The notes under the pieces are model-generated. The model saw only the letters and a program-made list of their open reading frames with translations, searched no databases and was not told the origin of the DNA. The translations under genes were made by a program, and so were the position numbers. A stretch of 64,000 nucleotides of DNA, taken from assembly GCF_020595095.1 (NCBI RefSeq), contig NZ_JAJDOP010000004.1:186001-250000 (forward strand), in the 5' to 3' direction. Positions 1 to 12,732 of this stretch are shown one piece after another; within the stretch, counting starts at the first letter, position 1; every line of letters begins with the position of its first letter. Origin of the DNA: Microvirga rosea (lineage in GTDB: Bacteria; Pseudomonadota; Alphaproteobacteria; Rhizobiales; Beijerinckiaceae).

Positions 1-73
1 TGGAAGGCTGGGTGGCTATCGTGATGAAGCGCGGCGGCGCCCATCCACGGCCCCGCCGCGTGGAAGACGACGA

Positions 74-178
74 CTACTCCGCGTCGACTTCCGGATAGCG
101 TTTGGCGAGCGCGCGCCTCAACGCAGTGGCTTCCATATAGACGTCGCGGGCGGCTTTCAGGATGGTCAGAATGATCAT
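74..178 (-). CDS. Small hypothetical protein, 34 aa
   Basis: A short open frame starts at ATG 178 and stops with TAG at 74. It encodes MIILTILKAARDVYMEATAL followed by a basic stretch, RRALAKRYPEVDAE. A good ribosome binding site (AGGAGACGAG) lies just before the ATG and overlaps the end of the 73-aa gene upstream, which suggests the two are co-transcribed. The amphipathic, basic composition resembles the many tiny uncharacterised proteins of Rhizobiales. I do not recognise a family and assign no function. The start is supported by the Shine-Dalgarno sequence; reality of the gene is supported by spacing and coupling rather than by homology. Confidence 0.45.
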   Translation of the reverse strand: MIILTILKAARDVYMEATALRRALAKRYPEVDAE

Positions 179-189
179 GGCTCGTCTCC

Positions 190-411
190 TCAGAGCTTGA
201 ACGGCAGAAGTTCGTCTGGCGTCAGAGACGGACTCTTCTCGCCATAACGGATGGACATCTCTTGAATGGCGGCGCGATGCGGACGCAGCATGCGCTCGGC
301 CGTATAGGCGCGGCTCGCTAGCAAGGCATTGATCAAGCGCTTGGAATAAAGGCCAAGATTGACAGGAAGCGCTTCGCCGCTTCCGGCAGGTACAAGAGTG
401 GCTGTAGTCAT
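190..411 (-). CDS. Small hypothetical protein, 73 aa
   Basis: The ATG at 411 is preceded by GGGGAGATGAACCT, a credible ribosome binding site. The product has a central basic segment (LLASRAYTAERMLRPHRAAI) and an acidic/proline C-terminus. It has no signal peptide and no membrane segment. The general look is that of the short DUF1127/YjiS-like proteins common in Rhizobiales, but the usual Arg-rich core is weak, so I keep it hypothetical. It is followed after 11 bases by the 34-aa gene, whose ribosome binding site overlaps this gene's end. A possible 8-codon leader frame with its own strong binding site lies about 50 bases upstream. Confidence 0.55.
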   Translation of the reverse strand: MTTATLVPAGSGEALPVNLGLYSKRLINALLASRAYTAERMLRPHRAAIQEMSIRYGEKSPSLTPDELLPFKL

Positions 412-778
412 AGGTTCATCTCCCCAGTTGGTGCGATGACCCTTCGACGTTCCTCGTTATGTCGTTGTCCTGAAGATAGGCATACCTCGCCTCCTTGAGG
501 AGCGGATTTATCACATGCGAGCTATGACGCAGCTGCAGTTCACGGTTCCATAACGCTGTTTGCTAGGCATTCAACGCATAAGTAGCAGGCACATTGTCGA
601 TGCTGTGGGCAGAGCGGGTCCATTTCTCAGGCTGAGGCGGACACGTCATCCACCCTATGGGGCCACCGTGCGTGAACTTGTCGAAAAACTGCGGCAATCA
701 CCATCGGCTGGTTCCGTTGCGGACAAAACCGCTCTAGCTTGTCGCCCCACCCGTTTTCGAGATCGGTTTTCGCATTCC
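412..778. other. Divergent intergenic region between small genes and pepP
   Basis: This gap separates the minus-strand small genes from the plus-strand aminopeptidase, so promoters for both must lie here. On the minus strand a mini-ORF (positions 483 to 457, peptide MPIFRTTT) follows a textbook GGAGG site at 6-base spacing. The same GGAGG pairs with an upstream CTCCT in a short hairpin (CTCCTCAAGGAGG). The pepP frame stays open on the plus strand back to 560, but those codons do not look like protein of this family. I see no convincing plus-strand promoter. Confidence 0.4.
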
Positions 779-2605
779 ATGGCCCGCTTCCAGAGTTTTG
801 ATGATTCCACCACACCCGCTCAAGGTCCCGAGCGGATCGCAAGGCTGCGCACCGAACTGTCGCGTCGCGGCTATGATGGCTTCATCGTTCCTCGGGCTGA
901 CGAACATCAGGGAGAGTACGTCCCCAAGAGCGCCGAGCGGCTGGCCTGGCTGACCGGCTTCACGGGCTCGGCCGGAACGGCTGTCATCCTCCAGGACAAG
1001 GCGGCCCTCGTGGTAGACGGACGCTATACGGTGCAGGCTGCGGAACAGCTGGATACGGCGGTAATCACCCCGGTCCCGCTTGCCGAGACCTCGGCCGAGG
1101 ACTGGATCGCCGCAAACCTGCCGAGTGGGGCGATCCTCGCCTACGATCCGTGGCTTCACACCCATGACGGCCTGAAGCGGCTGGAACAGGCGGTTGCCCG
1201 CGCGGGCGCCAAGCTGGCGCCGGTCGACATGAATTTGGTCGACATTATCTGGATCGACCGCCCCTCCCCGCCCCAGGCCCCGGTACGGCCGCATCCCCTC
1301 GTCTATGCGGGCGAGTCAGCGGCCTCCAAGCTTGAACGCGTCCGCGCCAAGATGGCAGAGGCAAAGCTCGACGCCCTCGTGATTTCCGATCCTCACAATC
1401 TGGCCTGGGCCTTCAATTTGCGAGGCGGCGATGTCGGTCATACGCCACTGCCGCTCGGCTATGCCATTCTCCCCAAGGAAGGCCGCGCTCAGCTCTTCTT
1501 CGACCCCGCCAAGATGACCAACGAGGCAGGCGCTGCCGTGGGCGATCTCGCGGACTTTGCGGACATCACCGGCTTTCTGGGAGCTCTCGAAGGTCTGGGC
1601 CATGCGAAGGAAAAGGTCCGCATCGATGCGGCGACCGGCGCCGTCGCCCTGATCCGCCGGATCGAAACGGCGGGCGGGACAGTCGATATCGGGGCGGATC
1701 CGATCAGCCTCATGAAGGCGGTCAAGAATCAGGCCGAAATCGCCGGTTCGCGCTCGGCCCACCTGCGCGACGGCGTCGCCGTCGCGCGCTTTCTTGCTTG
1801 GCTCGACCAGGAAGCTCCCAAAGGCGAGCTGACCGAAATTGATGCCGTCGAGGCCCTTGAAGCGTTCCGGGTCGAGACCGGCGCACTCAAGAACGTCTCG
1901 TTCCCGTCTATTTCCGGCGCCGGACCGAATGCTGCCCTTCCCCATTATCGGGTCACGAAGTCAAGCAACCGGCCCATCGAGAACAACCAGATCTTCCTGA
2001 TCGATTCCGGTGCGCAATACGAGGACGGCACGACCGACATCACTCGCACGATTATCGTGGGAGAGCCGACGGACGAGATGAAGGACCGCTTCACGCGTGT
2101 TCTCAAGGGTCACATCGCCATTGCCCGTTGCGTTTTCCCGAAAGGGACGAACGGTGCGCAGATCGATGCCTTCGCCCGTCAGCCCCTTTGGGATGCGGGC
2201 CTCGATTTCGACCACGGCACGGGTCACGGCATCGGCAGTTACCTGTCGGTTCACGAAGGCCCGCAACGTATTGCCAAGACGGGCGTCACGTCGCTCGAAG
2301 CCGGCATGATGCTGTCAAACGAGCCGGGCTTCTACAAGCAAGGGGAATATGGGATTCGCATCGAGAACCTGATCCTCGTGGAACCGCGCAAGATCGAAGG
2401 CGGCGATAGAGAGATGTTCGGTTTCGAAACGCTGACCTTCACTCCCATCGATTTGCGGCTCGTACAGGCATCCCTTTTGACGTCCGAGGAAACCGCGTGG
2501 CTCGATCATTACCACGCTCAGGTCCGTGAAAAGATAGGGCCGCACCTTCCTGGCGAAACCCGGGAATGGCTTGAGCACGCGACACGGCCCATCGGCGCAG
2601 CGTAA
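779..2605 (+). CDS. pepP: Xaa-Pro aminopeptidase (M24B family)
   Basis: Cytosolic metallopeptidase that removes N-terminal residues preceding proline. The 608-aa length and three-part layout (two creatinase-like N-terminal domains, then a pita-bread catalytic domain over roughly the last 260 residues) match the long bacterial/eukaryotic aminopeptidase P type. Metal-ligand motifs are visible in order: IDSGAQYEDGTTDIT (two Asp), GTGHGIG (His), NEPGFY (Glu) and IRIENL (Glu). I chose ATG 779 (MARFQSFDDS) because the family homology begins at RIARLRTELSRRGYDGFIVP. An in-frame start at 560 would add 73 residues of unlikely composition. No strong Shine-Dalgarno is visible at 779, so the exact start is less certain than the function. 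Confidence 0.92.
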   Translation: MARFQSFDDSTTPAQGPERIARLRTELSRRGYDGFIVPRADEHQGEYVPKSAERLAWLTGFTGSAGTAVILQDKAALVVDGRYTVQAAEQLDTAVITPVPLAETSAEDWIAANLPSGAILAYDPWLHTHDGLKRLEQAVARAGAKLAPVDMNLVDIIWIDRPSPPQAPVRPHPLVYAGESAASKLERVRAKMAEAKLDALVISDPHNLAWAFNLRGGDVGHTPLPLGYAILPKEGRAQLFFDPAKMTNEAGAAVGDLADFADITGFLGALEGLGHAKEKVRIDAATGAVALIRRIETAGGTVDIGADPISLMKAVKNQAEIAGSRSAHLRDGVAVARFLAWLDQEAPKGELTEIDAVEALEAFRVETGALKNVSFPSISGAGPNAALPHYRVTKSSNRPIENNQIFLIDSGAQYEDGTTDITRTIIVGEPTDEMKDRFTRVLKGHIAIARCVFPKGTNGAQIDAFARQPLWDAGLDFDHGTGHGIGSYLSVHEGPQRIAKTGVTSLEAGMMLSNEPGFYKQGEYGIRIENLILVEPRKIEGGDREMFGFETLTFTPIDLRLVQASLLTSEETAWLDHYHAQVREKIGPHLPGETREWLEHATRPIGAA

Positions 2606-2679
2606 GCGCCCTGCCGCCCTTCCGGAGCACAATGCCCGGTTGACCACCGGTGCATTGCCCGGAACGGCCCGATGGCCGT

Positions 2680-2979
2680 TCATAGAAAGTTTCGCAGCAA
2701 TACGACTGCGACGACCCCTACGACGACCGTCGCCAGAAGCGGCAACCGGAACGCCACGAGGGCCGTGATCGCGGCGGCGATGGCTTCCGGCCATCCGGAG
2801 GTCAATGCGGTGGGCGCAATGACGGCAACGAGAACAGCCGGCGGAATCGCATCGAACGCGGCTTTCGCACGCCCCGTGAGGGCAAGCCGGTCAGCCACCA
2901 GAAGGCCTGCCACGCGTGTCGCATAGGTAACCAGAGCCATCGCCAGAATGGCCAGCAGGGTCGTTGTATCGATGCTCAT
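2680..2979 (-). CDS. azlD: AzlD family transporter subunit
   Basis: Small 99-aa membrane protein starting MSIDTTTLLAILAMALVTYA, with about four hydrophobic segments covering nearly all of its length and the TYATR motif typical of AzlD. AzlD pairs with AzlC to form a branched-chain amino acid (or analogue) exporter in the inner membrane. Its ATG overlaps the stop of azlC by four bases (ATGA), showing translational coupling. Substrate is inferred from family only. A 7-bp hairpin (AACGGCC/GGCCGTT) overlaps the stop codon and could help end transcription between these convergent genes. Confidence 0.88.
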   Translation of the reverse strand: MSIDTTTLLAILAMALVTYATRVAGLLVADRLALTGRAKAAFDAIPPAVLVAVIAPTALTSGWPEAIAAAITALVAFRLPLLATVVVGVVAVVLLRNFL

Positions 2980-3686
2980 GCGTCGGCTTCCTTCCCGGCG
3001 GTGATATAGGCGGCGGCGATGCCGGCAAGCGCCCCGGAGGCTACATGCCAGGGCGCTCCGATGAAGTAGTGGACCAGAGCGGCCACGACGGCACTGACAG
3101 CGACCGTGACAAGGGTCACGCGGCTGCGGCCGAAGCCGGCGACAAGACCGATGAACAGGGCCGTGAAGGCGAAATCCGCGCCGAACCGGGCCGGGTCGCC
3201 AAGAAAGGAGCCGAGTACCGCCCCGAGCGTCGTCGAGGTGACCCAATTTATGTAGAGAACCGCCGCCATCGCGGCCCAGTAAGCCGCCGTCACGGGCCGG
3301 TCGAGGGCGCGGCGCTCCGACAGCGCCCAGGACTCATCCGTCATGAAGAAGAAGGCGATGAATTTCTCGACCCTGCTCAGCCGGGTCTTCGGTGACAGGG
3401 ACGCTCCCATGAGCACATGGCGGACATTGATGAGGAATGTTCCGAACGCGAGCGCTAGGACCGGCGCGGGACTGACCCAGGTCTCGATCGCCGCGAACTG
3501 AGCTCCGCCGGCAAAGACAAGCGCGGACATCAGGGCAACTTCGGCGGGGGACAGTCCCTTCCCCACAGCGACGGCCCCGAAAAGGAGTCCGATGGGAATC
3601 GCCGCAATGGCCGCGGGCGCGATATCGCGCAGGCCGGCTTTCGCGTCTCGTTTGTAAGAAGTCATGTGAGGATTGGCTTGATCCAT
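2976..3686 (-). CDS. azlC: AzlC family ABC-independent amino acid exporter
   Basis: The 236-aa product carries the AzlC signature early (AIPIGLLFGAVAVGKGLSPAE, then SALVFAGGAQFAA) and the NVRHVLMGASLSP segment of this family, with several transmembrane helices. It is expected to export branched-chain amino acids together with AzlD. An alternative in-frame ATG at 3665 (MTSYKRD) would shorten it by 7 residues. The gene lies 66 bases downstream of an AraC-type regulator on the same strand, a common arrangement for azlCD loci that suggests the regulator controls the exporter. Confidence 0.9.
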   Translation of the reverse strand: MDQANPHMTSYKRDAKAGLRDIAPAAIAAIPIGLLFGAVAVGKGLSPAEVALMSALVFAGGAQFAAIETWVSPAPVLALAFGTFLINVRHVLMGASLSPKTRLSRVEKFIAFFFMTDESWALSERRALDRPVTAAYWAAMAAVLYINWVTSTTLGAVLGSFLGDPARFGADFAFTALFIGLVAGFGRSRVTLVTVAVSAVVAALVHYFIGAPWHVASGALAGIAAAYITAGKEADA

Positions 3687-3752
3687 GATCCGTATCCGCT
3701 TTCCCGCCTTATGGCGGACGGAGAGCGCCCGGTCTTGGATGAAAGTCTCGTC

Positions 3753-4619
3753 CTATGCTGCTCGGTAAGCCCCTGGGGTGATTCCCATCCGGGCCTTGAA
3801 GACCCGGTTGAGATGACTTTGGTCGAAAAATCCGCAGGTAGCCGCCACGATCCCGGGTGTCTCGCCGCGCTCCAGCAGGCGCCGTGCGGCCCGAAACCGG
3901 CGATCGAGAAGGTAGGCGTGTGGCGTCAATCCGGTCTCTTTTTGAAAAGCCCGGATGAAATGACTGCGCGACAGGCCGGCCATGGCGGCCAATACCGAGA
4001 GTTCCGCTTCCTGATCGAGATGCGCGTCGAGGTAATCCCTCACGCGGGCGATGCCCTTGGGTCCGTAGCTCAGGGAAGGCGGAGCATCGAGTTCGGCCCA
4101 GCGGGCGATGAGAAGGGAAAGATAGGCCACGAGCCGAACATCCTGCTCCATCTCGGACGTGCCGATATCGTCATGACACAGGCAGGCGTGGAGCCGGGCG
4201 TGAGCCCTGGCGAGGTCGGGATCGGAAATGATCGCCTGGGAGAACCACGGGGGGCTGAGGAGCGGCCGGCCGGCAACGTCCTCCGCGACCTCGCGCATGA
4301 GCTCCACGGACGGATAAAACGTCCGATACTCGAACCCGTCGCCGTGAGGGGCCCCATCATGGATTTCATCGGGGCAAACGACCGCTACGCTGCCGGGTCC
4401 GGCATAATGCTGCTCACCCCGGTAGAAGAACGTCTCGCAGCCGGACAACACGGCGGCGATCGCATAGGTTTCATGGCTATGCCGGGCGTAGGAATGACGT
4501 CGAAAGGTCGCGCGCAGGCATTCAAGGCCGCGATGACGCGGCACCCGCCAGAAATGTGTCACGTCGCCAGGGGCGCGCTGATCGGGATCGAGCGAAAGCT
4601 CCGGACTTACCACCGTCAT
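3753..4619 (-). CDS. AraC family transcriptional regulator
   Basis: The 288-aa form starting MTVVSPELSLDPDQ has an N-terminal cupin-type sensor (HSHETYAIAAVLSGCETFFYRG, about residues 45-100) and a C-terminal double helix-turn-helix (LSVLAAMAGLSRSHFIRAFQ and the second helix at GFFDQSHLNRVFKARMGITP). Both are diagnostic of AraC-type activators with an arabinose-binding-like fold. The open frame extends to 4766 but would overlap ligA, so I prefer ATG 4619. It is upstream of and co-oriented with azlC-azlD and probably regulates them. The ligand is unknown; a branched-chain amino acid or toxic analogue would be the natural guess. Confidence 0.88.
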   Translation of the reverse strand: MTVVSPELSLDPDQRAPGDVTHFWRVPRHRGLECLRATFRRHSYARHSHETYAIAAVLSGCETFFYRGEQHYAGPGSVAVVCPDEIHDGAPHGDGFEYRTFYPSVELMREVAEDVAGRPLLSPPWFSQAIISDPDLARAHARLHACLCHDDIGTSEMEQDVRLVAYLSLLIARWAELDAPPSLSYGPKGIARVRDYLDAHLDQEAELSVLAAMAGLSRSHFIRAFQKETGLTPHAYLLDRRFRAARRLLERGETPGIVAATCGFFDQSHLNRVFKARMGITPGAYRAA

Positions 4620-4665
4620 GGCTGCATCATGCCACAGGCGGACGGCCCCGTCTTGTACAAGAGTC

Positions 4666-8572
<3,907 letters not shown>

Positions 8573-8584
8573 GGATGGTGAGGC

Positions 8585-9481
8585 TTACCCCGCCCGCTGA
8601 CTGACCTGCGGGACGCCTCGGAATGCCTTGCTGATCCAAGATTCGGAATTCTCGCGTGGCTCAACGCCACCCTTGGCTAGCAATGCGAAGGCGTCCTTGT
8701 ACCAGGGACTGTCAGGGAAGTTATGTCCAAGAACCGCAGCGGCGGTTTGCGCTTCATCGACGATACCCATGGCCATGTATGCCTCGGCAAGACGCTCGAG
8801 GGCCTCTTCCACATGGCGGGTCGTCTGGTAGCGCGCGACGACGTTACGGAAACGATTGATCGCGCCCGAATAGTTGCGCTTCTGCAGGTAGAAGCGTCCG
8901 ATCTCGACCTCCTTGCCGGCCAACTGGTCGCTGGCGACTTGGATCTTCTTCTTCGCATCGGCAACGTATTCCGACGACGGGTAACGCTGAATAAGTTCCT
9001 GCAAGGCAAGAAGTGCCCGCTCCGACTTCTCCTGGTCACGGGTGATGTCAGGAATCTGATCGTAGTAGGACGATGCCAAGAGATACTGCGCATAGGCCGC
9101 ATCCGCCGTGGAAGGATGCAGCTGTAGATAACGCTTCGCAGCCGTGATCGACTCGTCATAGAGGCCGCCTTCATAGTTGGCGTAAGCTTCCATGATGAGG
9201 CCTTTGCGGGACCACTCTGAATAAGGGTACTGCTTGTCAAGGCTGCTGAACTTCTTGGCCGCGCCCTCGTAATCCTTCTTCTGGATCCGGGCGAGACCAT
9301 CATTGTAGAGCTGTTCAGCCGGGATATCGGCCACGATTTCCGGCTTGTATTTTTCGCTGTTGTCGAACGGATTGAACGACGACAGCGTATCGCAGCCGGC
9401 AACGGCCAAGCCGCACGCTCCAATCATCAACGCGCGAACAGCGCTATCTTTCAATCCTGAATAAGCCTTCGCGAAAGACAT
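8585..9481 (-). CDS. bamD: Outer membrane protein assembly factor BamD
   Basis: Lipoprotein of the BAM complex that folds beta-barrel proteins into the outer membrane. The N-terminal signal ends in a lipobox (CGLAVAGC), so the mature protein would begin at that Cys. The rest is a chain of TPR-like repeats, for example AEQLYNDGLARIQKKDYEGA and ERALLALQELIQRYPSSEYV. I chose ATG 9481 (MSFAKAYSG) because GGAGG stands 10 bases upstream and the open frame to 9526 adds residues without signal character. The length of 298 aa fits alphaproteobacterial BamD. Confidence 0.94.
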   Translation of the reverse strand: MSFAKAYSGLKDSAVRALMIGACGLAVAGCDTLSSFNPFDNSEKYKPEIVADIPAEQLYNDGLARIQKKDYEGAAKKFSSLDKQYPYSEWSRKGLIMEAYANYEGGLYDESITAAKRYLQLHPSTADAAYAQYLLASSYYDQIPDITRDQEKSERALLALQELIQRYPSSEYVADAKKKIQVASDQLAGKEVEIGRFYLQKRNYSGAINRFRNVVARYQTTRHVEEALERLAEAYMAMGIVDEAQTAAAVLGHNFPDSPWYKDAFALLAKGGVEPRENSESWISKAFRGVPQVSQRAG

Positions 9482-9620
9482 GCCTCGCGGTCCTCCGAAA
9501 ATTGTGCCCGGGTTGTAACGGTGCATCGAAGGCTCTTTAACCTATGCGCGGGCAAAGAGCCAACCCTTCCGTAAGGCTATACCCAGCAGCCTTGTGGGAA
9601 GATGCAGCAAAATCATGCGG

Positions 9621-9652
9621 CCAAAGGGCGCCGATCCTCAGGATGGGCGCCC
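9621..9652 (-). terminator. Candidate terminator after lpxC
   Basis: An almost continuous inverted repeat (arms GGGCGCC and GGCGCCC at 9626-9632 and 9646-9652, with ATCCT/AGGAT pairing inside) lies just past the lpxC stop. On the minus strand it is followed by TTT only, so it may be a weak or factor-assisted terminator. It separates lpxC from bamD. Confidence 0.5.
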
Positions 9653-9677
9653 ACAATCGCAGAATTCGGCGTTAAGC

Positions 9678-10622
9678 TTAGTGAATCTCGGGCGCGAAGG
9701 CCGGCATTGCGACGCCGCTGCCAAGCTCCGCATAACCCGTTTCCCGCCGAGCGCCATCCACGATGGCGTAGTTGGAGCGGCTCGAGAAGAGGGCTTCGAG
9801 GACCGAGAAATTGAGGCGATGCCCGCCGCAATAGGAACGGTACGTCCCGAGGAGCGGGAGACCTGCCAGAGAAAGGTCTCCGACCGCATCAAGGATCTTG
9901 TGGCGGACGAACTCGTCGCCGTAGCGGAGACCCTCGGGATTCATGATTCCATCGTCGCCGATGGCCACGGTATTCTCCAAGGACGCACCGAGAGCGAAGC
10001 CGGCGCTCCAGAGCTTCTCCACGTCGCGCATAAAGCCGAAGGTGCGGGCGCGAGAAATATCTTTACGGAAAACCGACGGGGACAGGTCAATGGCCTTCCG
10101 CTGCCGGCCGATCACCGGGGTCGGGAAATCGATCTCCACGTCCAGGCGGAAGTTCCGATCATTGGGGAGAAGCTCGGCAAAAGCCTTTCCCTGATTAACC
10201 CGGACCGGCTTGAGAACCTTCACGTAGCGGCGGGCCGCGGCCTGCGAAACCAGCCCGACCTGATCGATGGCATCGATGAACGGGGCGGAGCTGCCATCGA
10301 GAATCGGCACTTCCGGTCCGTCGATCTCGATGAGAACGTTGTCGATCCCAAGGCCCGCGAGAGCGGCCATCAGGTGCTCGATCGTCGCAACGGCCCCGCT
10401 GTCGCGATCACCGATGACCGTGCAGAGCTCCGTGGCCGTGACCGCGAGATGGCGCGCGTCGATCAGGCGCTCATGGCCGCCCGGCAGGCCGGTGCGAAGG
10501 AAAGCAACACCATGATTCACTTCGGCGGGGTGGAGAACGATCTTGACCTCGTCCCCGGAATGGACACCGGCTCCCGAGAGGGTGACGGCGGCGCGAAGCG
10601 TGGTTTGCTGGCTCTGCTTCAT
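9678..10622 (-). CDS. lpxC: UDP-3-O-acyl-N-acetylglucosamine deacetylase LpxC
   Basis: Zinc-dependent deacetylase that commits the cell to lipid A synthesis. Family motifs are present: EHLMAALAGLGIDNVLIEID near residue 80 (first zinc His), HKILDAVGDLSLAG (second His and Asp) and SYCGGHRLN (catalytic His). ATG 10622 (MKQSQQTTLRAAVTLSGAGV) gives 314 aa, with GAGG about 10 bases upstream. A GTG two codons earlier (10628) is possible. It follows the strong ftsZ terminator, so it must have its own promoter in the AT-rich 10629-10830 stretch. The position next to ftsZ is conserved in proteobacteria. Confidence 0.96.
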   Translation of the reverse strand: MKQSQQTTLRAAVTLSGAGVHSGDEVKIVLHPAEVNHGVAFLRTGLPGGHERLIDARHLAVTATELCTVIGDRDSGAVATIEHLMAALAGLGIDNVLIEIDGPEVPILDGSSAPFIDAIDQVGLVSQAAARRYVKVLKPVRVNQGKAFAELLPNDRNFRLDVEIDFPTPVIGRQRKAIDLSPSVFRKDISRARTFGFMRDVEKLWSAGFALGASLENTVAIGDDGIMNPEGLRYGDEFVRHKILDAVGDLSLAGLPLLGTYRSYCGGHRLNFSVLEALFSSRSNYAIVDGARRETGYAELGSGVAMPAFAPEIH

Positions 10623-10831
10623 CTTCACTCAACCTCGAACGCCGAAAGCCGTGGTTCTCATAACCGTGGCCCATACGCCCGCTGTTACTGTTTTATGACC
10701 TGCAGGCTTCTGACGAATCCTGCCTTGAACTGAGGGCAAGATAGGTCGCACGGCAGGCTAGGCCAAATCACGCTTTTTTACCGTCTGTTACAAACTCGAC
10801 AATTCGCAAGTTATTGAAAAGTAAACAAATT

Positions 10832-10864
10832 ATAAAAATCCCCCGGTCAGCCTGTGACCGAGGG
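10832..10864 (-). terminator. Intrinsic terminator of the dcw operon
   Basis: Immediately after ftsZ the minus strand reads CCCTCGGTCA, a 5-base loop, TGACCGGGGG, then ATTTTTATAATTT. This gives a 10-bp stem (one G:T pair) followed by a clear U-rich tract. It is the best terminator in the window and marks the end of the roughly 19-kb dcw transcription unit. Confidence 0.88.
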
Positions 10865-10890
10865 ACCATTCTTGTTACGAACCGGCAGGC

Positions 10891-12627
10891 TTAGTTTGCC
10901 TGCCGCCGGAGGAATGCCGGGATCTCCAGCTGGTCATCCTCGGTGCTCCGCTGAGCCGCCGGCAACCGGGGCTGCTGCTCCGGGTGTCCCTGTGCCGGCC
11001 GGTAGCCCTGTGGGGAGGCAGGCCGCTTGGCGTATTCCGCATGAACCGGGGACATCTGCTGCCGGGGAGCCTCCGGAGCCTGACGCTGCGGGGCAGGCTC
11101 GGCTGGAGCCTGGTGGTCCTCCCGGCGGCCGAAGCCCACCGTCGCAAGACGCTGGAGAAGCGACATCCGCTTGGTGTCGTGCGGAGCCTCTTCGCCACGG
11201 CTGGCGCGGATCTGGTTCTGGGCCGGAATCGGCAGCTCATCGATCCGCGGCATCCGGGCCGGACGCATCGCCCGCTCAGGCTGCGGGGGGATGAAGGAAC
11301 CCTGTGCAGCCGCCTCTTCGTGATAGGTCGGCTCGGCAACAACCGGGGCCTCGTAGGCGATGGCCTGCTTCGGCTGGGTCGGCGTGAGAATCACGTCGTC
11401 CCGGATGACCGGCTGCGGAGCGGGCTCGAGAACCGGGGTGGCCATCGAGGTGTAGGCGGGAGCAGCGGCCATAGGAGCCGGCGCGGCAACAACTTCAGCA
11501 GGAGCGGGAACCGCCTTCACCGTTTCGGCTGGGGCGGTGGCGCGAAAGGTAGGGACGGCTTGCGTTTGCGAAGCGCGAGCCCGGGCCTCGGCCCTTAGAC
11601 GCTCGGCGACTTCCGAGATCCGTTGCTCTGTCGACGTCAGGTCCGGAGCATTCGCGCCGATCGCCTGATCGATGCCGGTGGCGACGACGGAAACGCGGAT
11701 GATGCCTTCCAGGCTTTCGTCGAAGGTCGCACCGAGGATGATGTTCGCGTCCTGGTCGACCTCTTCGCGGATACGGGTTGCAGCCTCGTCGAGCTCATAG
11801 AGAGTCAGGTCGTTGCCGCCCGTGATGGAGATCAGGAGGCCACGGGCACCCTTCATGGACACGTCGTCGAGGAGCGGGTTGGCAATGGCGGCCTCGGCGG
11901 CGCGGATCGCGCGCTTCTCGCCGGACGATTCGCCCGTTCCCATCATCGCCTTGCCCATACCGCGCATGACGGAGCGGACGTCGGCGAAATCGAGGTTGAT
12001 GAGACCTTCCTTCACCATCAGGTCCGTGATGCAGGCGACGCCCGAATAGAGCACTTGGTCTGCCATCGCGAAGGCGTCGGCGAACGTGGTCTTTTCCGTC
12101 GCAACCCGGAACAGGTTCTGGTTGGGGATCACGATGAGGGTATCGACGGATTGCTGCAATTCGTTGATGCCCGCCTCGGCAAGGCGCATGCGGCGAACAC
12201 CCTCGAATTGGAATGGCTTCGTGACGACGCCGACAGTCAGGATCCCAAGTTCACGAGCGGCACGTGCCACCACGGGAGCTGCGCCCGTGCCGGTGCCGCC
12301 GCCCATGCCGGCAGTGATGAACACCATGTGAGAACCGGAGAGCTGATCACGAATTTCGTCCATCACCTCCTCGGCGGCCGCGCGGCCAACCTCGGGCTGT
12401 GAACCGGCGCCGAGGCCTTCGGTCACCTGGATGCCCATCTGAACGATACGATCGGCCTTCGATGACGCCAGGGCCTGCGCGTCGGTGTTCGCAACCACGA
12501 ACTCGACACCCTGGAGTCCAGACTCGATCATGTTGTTCACGGCATTACCGCCAGCACCGCCGACGCCGAAAACCGTGATGTGTGGCTTGAGTTCCCGGAT
12601 GTCCGGAGCTTGCAGATTGATAGCCAT
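10891..12627 (-). CDS. ftsZ: Cell division protein FtsZ
   Basis: Tubulin-like GTPase that forms the division ring. The 578-aa product has a GTPase core of about 320 residues with the tubulin signature [13 protein letters not shown] and the N-terminal [13 protein letters not shown] loop. A very long Pro/Ala/Glu-rich disordered linker (about residues 330-560) follows, and the C-terminal anchor peptide is [13 protein letters not shown]. The long linker and this anchor form are typical of Rhizobiales and Caulobacter-type FtsZ. It is the last gene of the dcw operon, 105 bases after ftsA, with AAAGAGGCAAACAGGTC before ATG 12627. Confidence 0.98.
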   Translation of the reverse strand: MAINLQAPDIRELKPHITVFGVGGAGGNAVNNMIESGLQGVEFVVANTDAQALASSKADRIVQMGIQVTEGLGAGSQPEVGRAAAEEVMDEIRDQLSGSHMVFITAGMGGGTGTGAAPVVARAARELGILTVGVVTKPFQFEGVRRMRLAEAGINELQQSVDTLIVIPNQNLFRVATEKTTFADAFAMADQVLYSGVACITDLMVKEGLINLDFADVRSVMRGMGKAMMGTGESSGEKRAIRAAEAAIANPLLDDVSMKGARGLLISITGGNDLTLYELDEAATRIREEVDQDANIILGATFDESLEGIIRVSVVATGIDQAIGANAPDLTSTEQRISEVAERLRAEARARASQTQAVPTFRATAPAETVKAVPAPAEVVAAPAPMAAAPAYTSMATPVLEPAPQPVIRDDVILTPTQPKQAIAYEAPVVAEPTYHEEAAAQGSFIPPQPERAMRPARMPRIDELPIPAQNQIRASRGEEAPHDTKRMSLLQRLATVGFGRREDHQAPAEPAPQRQAPEAPRQQMSPVHAEYAKRPASPQGYRPAQGHPEQQPRLPAAQRSTEDDQLEIPAFLRRQAN

Positions 12628-12732
12628 GACCTGTTTGCCTCTTTGGCCTTTATATCGACAGCGTTCGGCCGACGCTTACCCTTGGTTGACTTGAACTCTG
12701 GACGGTAGCCGCCGCGCCACCGCCTTACGCAT

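Noticed and set aside
540-570. GGAAC-N15-CGTC on the minus strand as an EcfG general stress promoter for the small genes
   Set aside because: The spacer is one to two bases short and the -10 lacks the usual CGTT, so I do not claim it.
734-1945. Minus-strand frames opposite pepP
   Set aside because: They mirror the third-position GC bias of the real gene and have no recognisable motifs.
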